Of a DNA stretch of 8,750 bases, positions 1 to 5,865 are shown in pieces. The position numbers and the translations under genes are program-made. Positions within the stretch are counted from its first letter, which is position 1. Each line of letters starts with the position of its first letter. This DNA is from Kiritimatiellia bacterium (lineage in GTDB: Bacteria; Verrucomicrobiota; Kiritimatiellia; RFP12; UBA1067): the NCBI GenBank assembly GCA_017629455.1, contig JAGBXE010000096.1, positions 1-8,750 on the forward strand. Direction: 5' to 3'. The notes below the pieces were generated by a model, which had not been told where the DNA came from, did not search any database, and saw only the letters and a list, made by a program, of their open reading frames with translations.

Positions 1-660
1 CAGCCACGCCAGATTCTCTATTGCTTCATCGGCATGCCCCGGGAGTACGAGAATGCGAACTATGACGCCTGCGTTTTCGCGCTTAACGCCAGCGTTCTTT
101 TCCCACGCCCACTTGACGGCAGCTCTCGCCATGCGCACGTAGTCGGGCGCGGAACTTGCGGCAATCGCCGTTTCATCGCGCGAATAGCGAAGGTCAAAAA
201 GCGCCCAGTCGCAAAGGTCGGAATATTCTTCGAGCGTTTCGATTCGTTCGTAGCCCGAGGAGTTCCAGACTGTGGGCAGTTTGATGCCTTCGGCCGACAA
301 ATTTGAAACCGCTTCGCGTATGAAAGGCAAGTACGGTGTAGGCGAGACGAAATTGAAATTTTCGACCTTGTCTTTTACGGCCAGATCACGCATAATGCCA
401 GTTAGCTCTGCTACTGTCATATCGCGTCCTTCGCCGCGCCAACTCCACGGCGAATTTTGGCAGTAGATGCACTTCATGGTGCAGTGTGAAAAAAAGATGC
501 AACCGCTACCTCTTTCGCCTGTAATGGGCGGCTCTTCGCCGAAGTGCGGACCCCATCTGAAAAGGCGCAGCGTGTTGGGTGCACTGCACCAGCCTTTTTC
601 AAGCCCTCCGTTTAGCCTATCGGCGCAGCACCTGCGCGGGCAGAGTTCACACGCTGACAT
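1..660 (-). CDS. PflX-like radical SAM protein (COG1313 type), 3' end outside window
   Basis: This is the first 220 codons of a radical SAM enzyme; the gene continues past position 1. Residues 60-67 form the CX3CX2C cluster motif (C60, C64, C67, in SHCTMKCIYCQN) that binds the SAM-activating 4Fe-4S cluster. An N-terminal Cys set (C4, C7, C11, C25 in CELCPRRC...GWC) and the GEEPPITGERGSG segment at 41-53 are typical of the family annotated as 'putative pyruvate formate-lyase activating enzyme' (PflX). So are SPTPYLPFI near 106 and NSSGYE near 133. The true substrate of this family is not established, and the name should not be read as proof of pyruvate formate-lyase activation. The ATG at 658-660 is the only reasonable start, because an in-frame TAA lies at 664-666. 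It overlaps the end of the Nudix gene by 14 bp and no Shine-Dalgarno is visible, which suggests translational coupling. It is last in the prfB-pilT-nudix unit within this window. Confidence 0.9.
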   Translation of the reverse strand, partial: MSACELCPRRCCADRLNGGLEKGWCSAPNTLRLFRWGPHFGEEPPITGERGSGCIFFSHCTMKCIYCQNSPWSWRGEGRDMTVAELTGIMRDLAVKDKVENFNFVSPTPYLPFIREAVSNLSAEGIKLPTVWNSSGYERIETLEEYSDLCDWALFDLRYSRDETAIAASSAPDYVRMARAAVKWAWEKNAGVKRENAGVIVRILVLPGHADEAIENLAWL

Positions 661-1057
661 AGTTTAACATCTGGGGAGGAAGGAGGTTGGCCTCATGTAA
701 TTTGTCGGTCGGCCACCAGACAAACTCTATCCAGCTTTCGCGGCTTTGCGGATTTGCTGCGTCCTTTAGGCCGTCTAAATCCATTTTGTAGACGAGGCTT
801 ATTTCGGCGTGCTTTTTACCTTTCTGAACGAATTGGCTTTCAACAACGCCAATCATATCGCCTACTGCTGCAGTTAGACCTAGCTCTTCTTCAACTTCGC
901 GCGCTAGTGCTTGAGCCCCCGTTTCGCCAAATTCTATGTGGCCGCCTGGCAGATACGAGTAAGTGCCACCGCGTGGCCTACATAGAAGCACCTTCCCCTC
1001 GCGCACGCAAACGCCGCGGGCGAGGTTCTCGATGCCTGATACTTCGTAGTCGGACAT
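647..1057 (-). CDS. Nudix hydrolase, MutT-like
   Basis: A 136-residue single-domain Nudix protein, the usual size for small nucleoside-diphosphate-linked hydrolases. Residues 39-61 match the complete Nudix box GX5EX7REUXEEXGU (G39, E45, R53, E54, E57, E58, G60, L61), the Mg2+-binding catalytic helix-loop. The YLPGGHIEFGE lead-in is intact, so the protein is probably active. Family members cleave X in nucleoside diphosphate-X compounds (oxidised dNTPs, nucleotide sugars, NADH, capped RNA ends); the sequence does not reveal which substrate is used here. It begins 20 bp after the pilT stop and has no good Shine-Dalgarno (upstream text is GTTGTTGGCAGCACA). It ends with TGA inside the start of the downstream radical SAM gene. 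Co-transcription with pilT and prfB is inferred from spacing; no functional link between them is evident. Confidence 0.93.
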   Translation of the reverse strand: MSDYEVSGIENLARGVCVREGKVLLCRPRGGTYSYLPGGHIEFGETGAQALAREVEEELGLTAAVGDMIGVVESQFVQKGKKHAEISLVYKMDLDGLKDAANPQSRESWIEFVWWPTDKLHEANLLPPQMLNYVSV

Positions 1058-1077
1058 TGTGCTGCCAACAACTTGTA

Positions 1078-2166
1078 TTAGCTGCCGTATCCTTCTTCTT
1101 TGAGCTTGGCGACGACAGAGTCGGGATCTTGCGACTTGGTGATAAGTTCGTCGTATGCGATAAGCCCCTGCTTGTAGAGCAAGGTAAGGTGAGAGTCGAG
1201 CGTCTGCATTCCGAATTTAGCCCCGGTCTGCAAGTCGCTTTTAATCATGTTCGTCTTGTTGTCACGGATGCGTGAACGGATGGCGTCCGTCGTGGTCATG
1301 ATTTCAAATGCCGCAACGCGCCCCTGCACCTGGCCGTCTTCACCGAGTTTGGGGAGAAGGATCTGTGAGATTACCGCCTGAAGACCTGCCGCGAGCTGCG
1401 TGCGGATCTGCGCCTGCTGGTTCATCGGGAAGGCGTCGACGATACGGTCGATCGTTTCTGCCGCGCCTGTCGTGTGGAGTGTACCGAAAACGAGGTGGCC
1501 CGTTTCGGCGGCGGTGATGGCTGCTGCAATCGTTTCGAGGTCGCGCATTTCGCCCACGAGGATTACGTCGGGGTCTTGGCGCAGCGCGCGGCGGATAGCT
1601 TCTGCGAACGTGGGAACGTCATCGCCGACTTCGCGCTGTGTGACGAGGGAGTTCTTCGAGTTGTGGAAGAATTCGATCGGGTCTTCAATCGTGATAATGT
1701 GTACGTTGCGCTCCTGGTTGATGACATTGAGCATAGAAGCTAAAGTCGTCGATTTACCGGAGCCCGTGGGACCCGTTACGAGGATAAGACCACGCGGCTT
1801 AAAGAGGAGTTCTTTCACGACCGGCGGAAGGCCAAGCTGATCCATCGTAAGGAGCTTGTTGGGAATCTGTCGTAAGACTGCTCCGTAGCGCTTGCGCTCC
1901 TTGAAGATCGATACACGGAAGCGCGTTCCGTCGGGGTGCGCTAGAGCAAAGTCGGCGCCGCCGTTTTTCTCGACTTCGGCCATCTGTTCGTCGCTTGCCA
2001 TCTCTTTAACGAGCGTATAAGATTCTTCAGGAGAAAGGGGCTCGTCCATGATAGGCAGAAGTTCGCCGTGCACGCGGAATTTGGGCGGCATCAACGCGCG
2101 GATGTGGAGGTCGGAAGCTCCCTCATCGATCGTGGCCTGGAGAAGGTCGTTTATGCTTATGTCCAT
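1078..2166 (-). CDS. pilT: Type IV pilus retraction ATPase PilT
   Basis: This 362-residue cytoplasmic hexameric ATPase of the GspE/PilT secretion superfamily is the size expected for PilT. It powers depolymerisation and retraction of type IV pili (twitching motility, DNA uptake). The Walker A motif GPTGSGKS is at 132-139. The Asp box ITIEDPIE is at 158-165. The Walker B region DPDVILVGEMRD is at 198-209 with catalytic Glu206. The His box HLVFGTLHT is at 224-232 with His231. Near the C terminus AIRSRIRD (295-302) corresponds to the AIRNLIRE retraction motif of PilT, with two internal substitutions; this favours PilT over the assembly ATPase PilB. The ATG at 2164-2166 is preceded by AAGGA (2181-2177) at 10-base spacing. 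It lies 18 bp after the prfB stop. No other pilus genes are in the window, so the pilus machinery must be encoded elsewhere. Confidence 0.96.
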   Translation of the reverse strand: MDISINDLLQATIDEGASDLHIRALMPPKFRVHGELLPIMDEPLSPEESYTLVKEMASDEQMAEVEKNGGADFALAHPDGTRFRVSIFKERKRYGAVLRQIPNKLLTMDQLGLPPVVKELLFKPRGLILVTGPTGSGKSTTLASMLNVINQERNVHIITIEDPIEFFHNSKNSLVTQREVGDDVPTFAEAIRRALRQDPDVILVGEMRDLETIAAAITAAETGHLVFGTLHTTGAAETIDRIVDAFPMNQQAQIRTQLAAGLQAVISQILLPKLGEDGQVQGRVAAFEIMTTTDAIRSRIRDNKTNMIKSDLQTGAKFGMQTLDSHLTLLYKQGLIAYDELITKSQDPDSVVAKLKEEGYGS

Positions 2167-2184
2167 GAGCTTTGATTCCTTGTT

Positions 2185-3321
2185 TTATTTGGCTTTCATT
2201 TGCAGCCATGCCTCTACAAAAGGCTGGATACGCCCGTCCATTACGGCGTTTACATCGGATGTTTCACATTCCGTGCGGAGGTCTTTAACCATCGTGTACG
2301 GACAGAAGACGTAAGATCTAATCTGGCTTCCCCAGCCGTTTTCCGATTTAGCCCCGTAGAAACGGTCCATCTCGGCCTTTTTCTGATCTTCGTAGTATTC
2401 GTAAAGCTGGGCGCGCAGCATGTTCATTGCCTTTTCTTTGTTCATATGCTGCGAGCGTTCTTTCTGGCAGGCGACAACGATGCCGGTAGGTAAATGCGTT
2501 AGACGTACGGCTGAGTCGGTTTTGTTGACGTGCTGGCCGCCAGCTCCGCCTGAGCGGTATGTGTCGATGCGCAGGTCTTCGTCTTTAATTTCAATATCGA
2601 TATCATCGTCGAGCTCTGCGACAGTTTCCATCGAGGCGAAACTCGTTTGGCGGCGCTTATTAGCGTCGAACGGCGAGATCCTGACGAGGCGGTGAATGCC
2701 GCGCTCCGCTTTGAGCATACCGAAGGCGTAGGGCCCTTCGACCTTGAAATATACGTCTTTGTAGCCAGCTTCTTCGCCTGGCTGGATGTCGTATTCTTCG
2801 ACCTTCCACCCTTGGCTTTCGGCGTAGCGCTGGTACATTCTGTAAAGCATCGCCACCCAGTCGCACGCTTCGGTGCCGCCTTGACCAGCGTGGAGTTTTA
2901 CAAATACGTTGCAGGCATCGAACTTGCCGCCTAAAAGCGATTGAAGGCGCAGCTTCGAGAAGTATGTCTCGGCCTTGGCGCATTCGGCGAGCGCGTCGCT
3001 TAAGGCTGCTTGTTGTTGCGCGCCTTCTTCCATTGTGGCAAGCTCAAGCATGACGCCTGCGTCTTCGACCGTCTTCTGCAGAGACGTGAATGGTATTACA
3101 TATGCGCGTTCAGCATTAGTTGCGGCAATTACTTCGCGTGCTTTTTGCTGGTTGTTCCAAAAATCGCCCGAAGCCTGAATTGATTCGAGTTCTGCGAGCT
3201 TTGCACGCCGTTCATCAATCTTGATGTAATCGGCCATTTCGGCGACTTTAGTCTTAAGCCCTTCGACCGCCTGCCGTACCTCTTCTACTTCGAGAAGCTT
3301 ATCTTTTATGTCTTCAGCCAT
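2185..3321 (-). CDS. prfB: Peptide chain release factor 2 (RF2), in-frame, no programmed frameshift
   Basis: This 378-residue class I release factor acts on the ribosome at UGA and UAA stops and triggers hydrolysis of peptidyl-tRNA. The stop-codon-reading tripeptide SPF is at 216-218, identifying RF2 rather than RF1. The catalytic GGQ is at 261-263 within YRSGGAGGQHVN. A coiled N-terminal domain with the conserved GDFWNN (52-57) precedes them. Length is close to E. coli RF2 (365). The frame is also open upstream to 3438, but the extra 39 codons run through the promoter and have no family similarity, so the ATG at 3319-3321 (MAEDIKDKLL) is chosen. In many bacteria the gene contains an early in-frame UGA with a CUUUGA slip site. 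Here the corresponding stretch reads DYIKID (3231-3214) without a stop, so RF2 is made by ordinary translation. There is no Shine-Dalgarno between promoter and ATG. It is first in the prfB-pilT-nudix-radical SAM unit. Confidence 0.96.
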   Translation of the reverse strand: MAEDIKDKLLEVEEVRQAVEGLKTKVAEMADYIKIDERRAKLAELESIQASGDFWNNQQKAREVIAATNAERAYVIPFTSLQKTVEDAGVMLELATMEEGAQQQAALSDALAECAKAETYFSKLRLQSLLGGKFDACNVFVKLHAGQGGTEACDWVAMLYRMYQRYAESQGWKVEEYDIQPGEEAGYKDVYFKVEGPYAFGMLKAERGIHRLVRISPFDANKRRQTSFASMETVAELDDDIDIEIKDEDLRIDTYRSGGAGGQHVNKTDSAVRLTHLPTGIVVACQKERSQHMNKEKAMNMLRAQLYEYYEDQKKAEMDRFYGAKSENGWGSQIRSYVFCPYTMVKDLRTECETSDVNAVMDGRIQPFVEAWLQMKAK

Positions 3322-3331
3322 GACGAGCGAT

Positions 3332-3340
3332 ATTATACCA
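3332..3340 (-). promoter_or_regulatory. Extended -10 promoter of the prfB unit
   Basis: Read on the minus strand, 3340-3332 is TGGTATAAT, a perfect TGnTATAAT extended -10 element. No convincing -35 hexamer is found 16-18 bp upstream (GTAAAC or similar), which extended -10 promoters can tolerate. Only 10 bases separate TATAAT from the prfB ATG. A start site at the usual distance would leave a 5' leader of about 0-4 nucleotides. Confidence 0.65.
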
Positions 3341-3391
3341 AAATTCTTAGTATTGTTTACTCCTCTCTTCAATACAGACTGGTGTTTTGGT
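3337..3391. repeat. Nested inverted repeat in the prfB/tRNA divergent region
   Basis: ACCAAAA (3337-3343) pairs with TTTTGGT (3385-3391). Inside this, GTATTG (3350-3355) pairs with CAATAC (3370-3375). The arms are perfect (7 and 6 bp) and concentric, with a 14-base centre. The repeat begins at the edge of the prfB -10 box and ends 7 bp before the tRNA -35 box, so it lies between the two divergent promoters. It could be an operator for a DNA-binding protein. The arms are short and AT-rich, so chance is possible. Confidence 0.35.
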
Positions 3392-3398
3392 GCCCCTC

Positions 3399-3428
3399 TT
3401 GAAATCACATGATAGATTTTGATATACT
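3399..3428 (+). promoter_or_regulatory. Sigma70-like promoter of tRNA-Val (and probably murB-murA)
   Basis: TTGAAA (3399-3404) and TATACT (3423-3428) are separated by 18 bp, a close match to the sigma70 consensus. Transcription would begin near 3435, about 10 bases before the mature tRNA 5' end at 3446, a normal arrangement for a tRNA gene. Confidence 0.65.
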
Positions 3429-3440
3429 CTTGGCTCATAT

Positions 3441-3522
<82 letters not shown>

Positions 3523-3548
3523 TTCTCCCAAGCGAAGGTTTTTATCAA

Positions 3549-4493
3549 ATGCCGGGAAAGATTCGTGTCTTGTTCTGTCCGCAGGTAGGCTGCAAGTTCA
3601 AGCCAGGGCATTTTCCCGATTTTTTTCTCGAAGCAGACGAAATAGTGTTTATCCCCAGCGGACATAATTTTGATCAAGCTGGCGATGCGCCTTACGATAT
3701 TGCCGATTTCTACGCTTCTTTACGCTCGAAGAATGTTACGCCAGCTCGTCTTTTTATGGCCAGAAACCTTTTAGAGGCCTGGGAACATGTATTTAACTCC
3801 GAAGAGAAAGGCGACAGAATCGTCTCGGTAGGGGCAGGCGAAGCTCCGCAATGCAAACCGGCCCGTCGGAAGATCTGGATCGGACACGGCTCAAACACAT
3901 GGAAGTCCGACCTAAACCTGAATGTGGAATACGTGAAAACGCAAGGTCCAGCGGCGATGGCGGGCGCATCAATCGGTATTCCATGGATGGCCGGCATTCC
4001 CGGAACGATCGGCGGCTGGATCAAAATGAATGCCGGTGCATTCGGCCGCAGCATCTCTGAAATGGTGGTGGCTGTCAAAGTCGACGGTATATGGATACCT
4101 GCCGAAAAGTGCGGCTTCTCTTATCGCCATTCGGATATAACTGGCGAAATCCAAGACGTTAAATGGAGTAAAGAAGCGATATTTGCTGAAAAAAAGCGTT
4201 TTACGGCTGAGGAGTTTCTGTCGCGGCGCAAAGTCTTCCCACCGGGGACATACGGCAGTTTTTTCAAGAATCCCGAAGGCGATTTTGCCGGGCGGCTACT
4301 TGAAGAAGTGGGAGCAAAGGCTCTTCGTGTGGGAGGAGCGTACGTGTGGGAAGAACACGCCAATGTCATTGTCCGCGGGAAAGGAGCAACATCGTCCGAC
4401 GTCCTCGCTCTCGCGCGACTGATGCACGGCCGCGTACGTTCTCGATTCGGCGTGTCGCTTGAACCGGAAGTGCAAGGCATAAATTTTGATTAA
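3549..4493 (+). CDS. murB: UDP-N-acetylenolpyruvoylglucosamine reductase (MurB) with divergent N-terminal half
   Basis: A 314-residue cytoplasmic flavoenzyme that reduces UDP-GlcNAc-enolpyruvate to UDP-MurNAc with NADPH, the second committed peptidoglycan step. The FAD-domain signature GIPGTIGGWIKMNAGAFG is at 149-166. CGFSYRHSDI (188-197) supplies Arg193, equivalent to E. coli Arg159. GSFFKNP (236-242) supplies the proton-donating Ser237 (Ser229). LEPEV (304-308) supplies Glu307 (Glu325). The C-terminal substrate domain (about 240-312) is typical. The N-terminal part is not: GHGSNTWKSD (112-121) resembles the usual GxGSNxLxxD, but only about 36 residues separate it from GIPG, against roughly 60 in E. 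coli. Some 110 residues precede it instead of about 50, and I recognise nothing in residues 1-90. Start: ATG 3549 with GAAGG (3534-3538) at 10-base spacing. The gene lies between tRNA-Val and murA. Confidence 0.9.
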   Translation: MPGKIRVLFCPQVGCKFKPGHFPDFFLEADEIVFIPSGHNFDQAGDAPYDIADFYASLRSKNVTPARLFMARNLLEAWEHVFNSEEKGDRIVSVGAGEAPQCKPARRKIWIGHGSNTWKSDLNLNVEYVKTQGPAAMAGASIGIPWMAGIPGTIGGWIKMNAGAFGRSISEMVVAVKVDGIWIPAEKCGFSYRHSDITGEIQDVKWSKEAIFAEKKRFTAEEFLSRRKVFPPGTYGSFFKNPEGDFAGRLLEEVGAKALRVGGAYVWEEHANVIVRGKGATSSDVLALARLMHGRVRSRFGVSLEPEVQGINFD

Positions 4494-4505
4494 ACGGAAA
4501 TTAAG

Positions 4506-5789
4506 ATGTCGAAACTGATAATTAGAGGGGGGAATAAGGTTTCTGGAACGCATCGCGTACCCGGGAATAAAAATGCGGCGTTGCCGATGATTGCTGCGGC
4601 GCTGCTTACAGACGAACCGGTAACGCTCGTCAATCTGCCCGAAATCGATGATGTCGACGCTATGCTGGAAGCGGCGCGAGGGCTGGGAGCTGAAGTTGTG
4701 CGATGCAAGGCGGAGCGTTCTGCGACCATAACAACGCGGTCGCTGCGCAGATCGATGATTGCGGCGGAACTTGCGGCAAAAATCAGAACGAGTTTCCTTT
4801 TTGCTGGGCCACTCCTTGCGCGGCACGGCCGCGCCACACTGCCGCCGCCGGGTGGCGACGCGATAGGGCATCGGCGGTTAGACACGCATTTTGCCGGTTT
4901 CGCATCGCTCGGGGCAAAGGCCGTTGCGGGAAGAAAATCGCTGCGGCTGAGCGGCAGCCTCAAAGGAGCGAGGATATTGTTGGACGAAGCGTCCGTCACG
5001 GCGACTGAAAATATACTTATGGCGTCGGTTCTCGCGAAAGGGCACACGGAGATATACAATGCAGCGTGTGAACCCCACGTTGAAAACCTTGCCAGAATGC
5101 TCAACGCGATGGGTGCTAAAATATCTGGCGCCGGGACAAACCGCATCCTGATTGAAGGCGTAGAACGTCTCCACGGCTGTACGGCGCGTGTCGGATGCGA
5201 CTATATCGAAGCTTGCAGTTATCTCGTTGCGGCGGCCATTACGGGCGGTGAAATTGTCTTAACTGGCGTAGAGCCAGAGCCTTTCGAGATTCTGGAAGGA
5301 GCCTTCGCCCGGTTCGGCGTGGAATGGAAGTTCGATAGGCAAAAGAACGAACTGCGGTATACTCCTAGGCGGCGGCTTAAGATGAAATACGATCTCGGCG
5401 ATGTAATTCCGTCCGTTTCCGACGGCACTTGGCCTGCGTTCCCGTCAGACCTTATGTCGGTTTTGATAGTGCTTGCGACACAGACGCGCGGCACATGTCT
5501 CTTTTTCGAGAAAATGTTCGAATCGCGTATGTATTTTGTCGATCACTTGCGGCAGATGGGCGCTAAGATCGTGCAATGCGATCCTCACCGCGTAGTCGTG
5601 ACCGGCCCGTCGTCGCTATGCGGTGGAATGGTCGGCGCAAACGATATACGCGCGGGCATCGCGCTCGTGATAGCCGCGCTCGCGTCAAAAGGCGTTACAA
5701 AAATACTTAACGTAGAAACGATCGACCGCGGCTACGAAGCGATTGAACGTTCTCTCGGGGCGCTCGGCGCGAACATCACAAGAGAGTAA
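4506..5789 (+). CDS. murA: UDP-N-acetylglucosamine 1-carboxyvinyltransferase (MurA), Asp-type active site
   Basis: A 427-residue enzyme of the EPSP-synthase fold (E. coli MurA 419). It transfers enolpyruvate from PEP to UDP-GlcNAc, the first committed step of peptidoglycan synthesis, feeding MurB encoded just upstream. Conserved active-site residues are visible: K22-N23 (GNKNAALP), R94 (E. coli Arg91), R123 (Arg120), D315 (Asp305, in AFPSDL), R382 (Arg371, in DIRAG) and R408 (Arg397, in IDRGYE). The catalytic-loop Cys115 is replaced by Asp118 in PPPGGDAIGHRRLD, and the loop has two extra prolines and Arg in place of Pro121. Cys-to-Asp enzymes are known to be active and insensitive to fosfomycin, which alkylates the Cys. 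A distinctive DGTWPAFPSDL segment lies at 306-316. The gene begins 12 bp after murB, with a weak GGA (4496-4498) upstream. It ends with TAA. Confidence 0.96.
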   Translation: MSKLIIRGGNKVSGTHRVPGNKNAALPMIAAALLTDEPVTLVNLPEIDDVDAMLEAARGLGAEVVRCKAERSATITTRSLRRSMIAAELAAKIRTSFLFAGPLLARHGRATLPPPGGDAIGHRRLDTHFAGFASLGAKAVAGRKSLRLSGSLKGARILLDEASVTATENILMASVLAKGHTEIYNAACEPHVENLARMLNAMGAKISGAGTNRILIEGVERLHGCTARVGCDYIEACSYLVAAAITGGEIVLTGVEPEPFEILEGAFARFGVEWKFDRQKNELRYTPRRRLKMKYDLGDVIPSVSDGTWPAFPSDLMSVLIVLATQTRGTCLFFEKMFESRMYFVDHLRQMGAKIVQCDPHRVVVTGPSSLCGGMVGANDIRAGIALVIAALASKGVTKILNVETIDRGYEAIERSLGALGANITRE

Positions 5790-5801
5790 TACCCCTACTG
5801 C

Positions 5802-5828
5802 GTGCTAAGGCATTTCAACCTTTAGCAC
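5802..5828 (+). terminator. Possible weak terminator hairpin after murA
   Basis: GTGCTAAGG (5802-5810) and CCTTTAGCAC (5819-5828) form a 9-bp stem with one bulged T around an 8-base loop, 12 bp after the murA stop. The following bases (TTGCATTTCGG) are not a proper U-tract, so this is a poor intrinsic terminator. It may instead stabilise the murA 3' end or be only partly terminating. Confidence 0.4.
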
Positions 5829-5858
5829 TTGCATTTCGGCTTAAGAGTATAGTATAAT
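5829..5858 (+). promoter_or_regulatory. Promoter of the large secreted repeat-protein gene
   Basis: A perfect TATAAT lies at 5853-5858. A weak -35 candidate, TTGCAT (5829-5834), is 18 bp upstream and directly abuts the preceding hairpin. An overlapping TATAGT (5848-5853) is an alternative -10. Only seven bases lie between TATAAT and the ATG at 5866, so the mRNA would begin at or within a few bases of the start codon. Confidence 0.6.
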
Positions 5859-5862
5859 GCAA
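5829..5862. repeat. TTGCATT/AATGCAA inverted repeat spanning the promoter
   Basis: TTGCATT (5829-5835) and AATGCAA (5856-5862) are perfect 7-bp inverted copies separated by 20 bp. The left arm covers the -35 candidate and the right arm covers the end of the -10 box and the start-site region. The centre-to-centre spacing of 27 bp is more than two helical turns. An operator is possible; chance is also possible. Confidence 0.35.
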
Positions 5863-5865
5863 CGT

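Noticed and set aside
754..1275. Plus-strand open frame of 173 codons
   Set aside because: It is antisense to both the Nudix gene and the pilT 3' end, both of which are firmly identified; it has no recognisable domain.
3322..3438. N-terminal extension of prfB by 39 codons
   Set aside because: The extension runs through the promoter and inverted repeats, has no RF2 similarity, and the ATG at 3321 gives a family-typical length and N terminus.
3549..3900. A frameshift or sequence error explaining the odd MurB N terminus
   Set aside because: I examined the other plus-strand frames here and saw no missing MurB segment such as the VxAGA strand; the murB frame is uninterrupted with ordinary codon use.
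4296..4871. Minus-strand open frame of 191 codons
   Set aside because: It is antisense to the end of murB and the start of murA, is Arg-rich with no domain signal, and is incompatible with two certain genes.
4490..5146. Minus-strand open frame of 218 codons
   Set aside because: It is antisense to murA, whose motifs are continuous through this region; its Ser/Ala-rich composition is typical of a shadow frame.
5857..5865. Alternative start ATG at 5857 (MQRMKLRF) for the repeat protein
   Set aside because: The ATG overlaps the -10 box and would not be transcribed from that promoter; the ATG at 5866 gives a better signal peptide.
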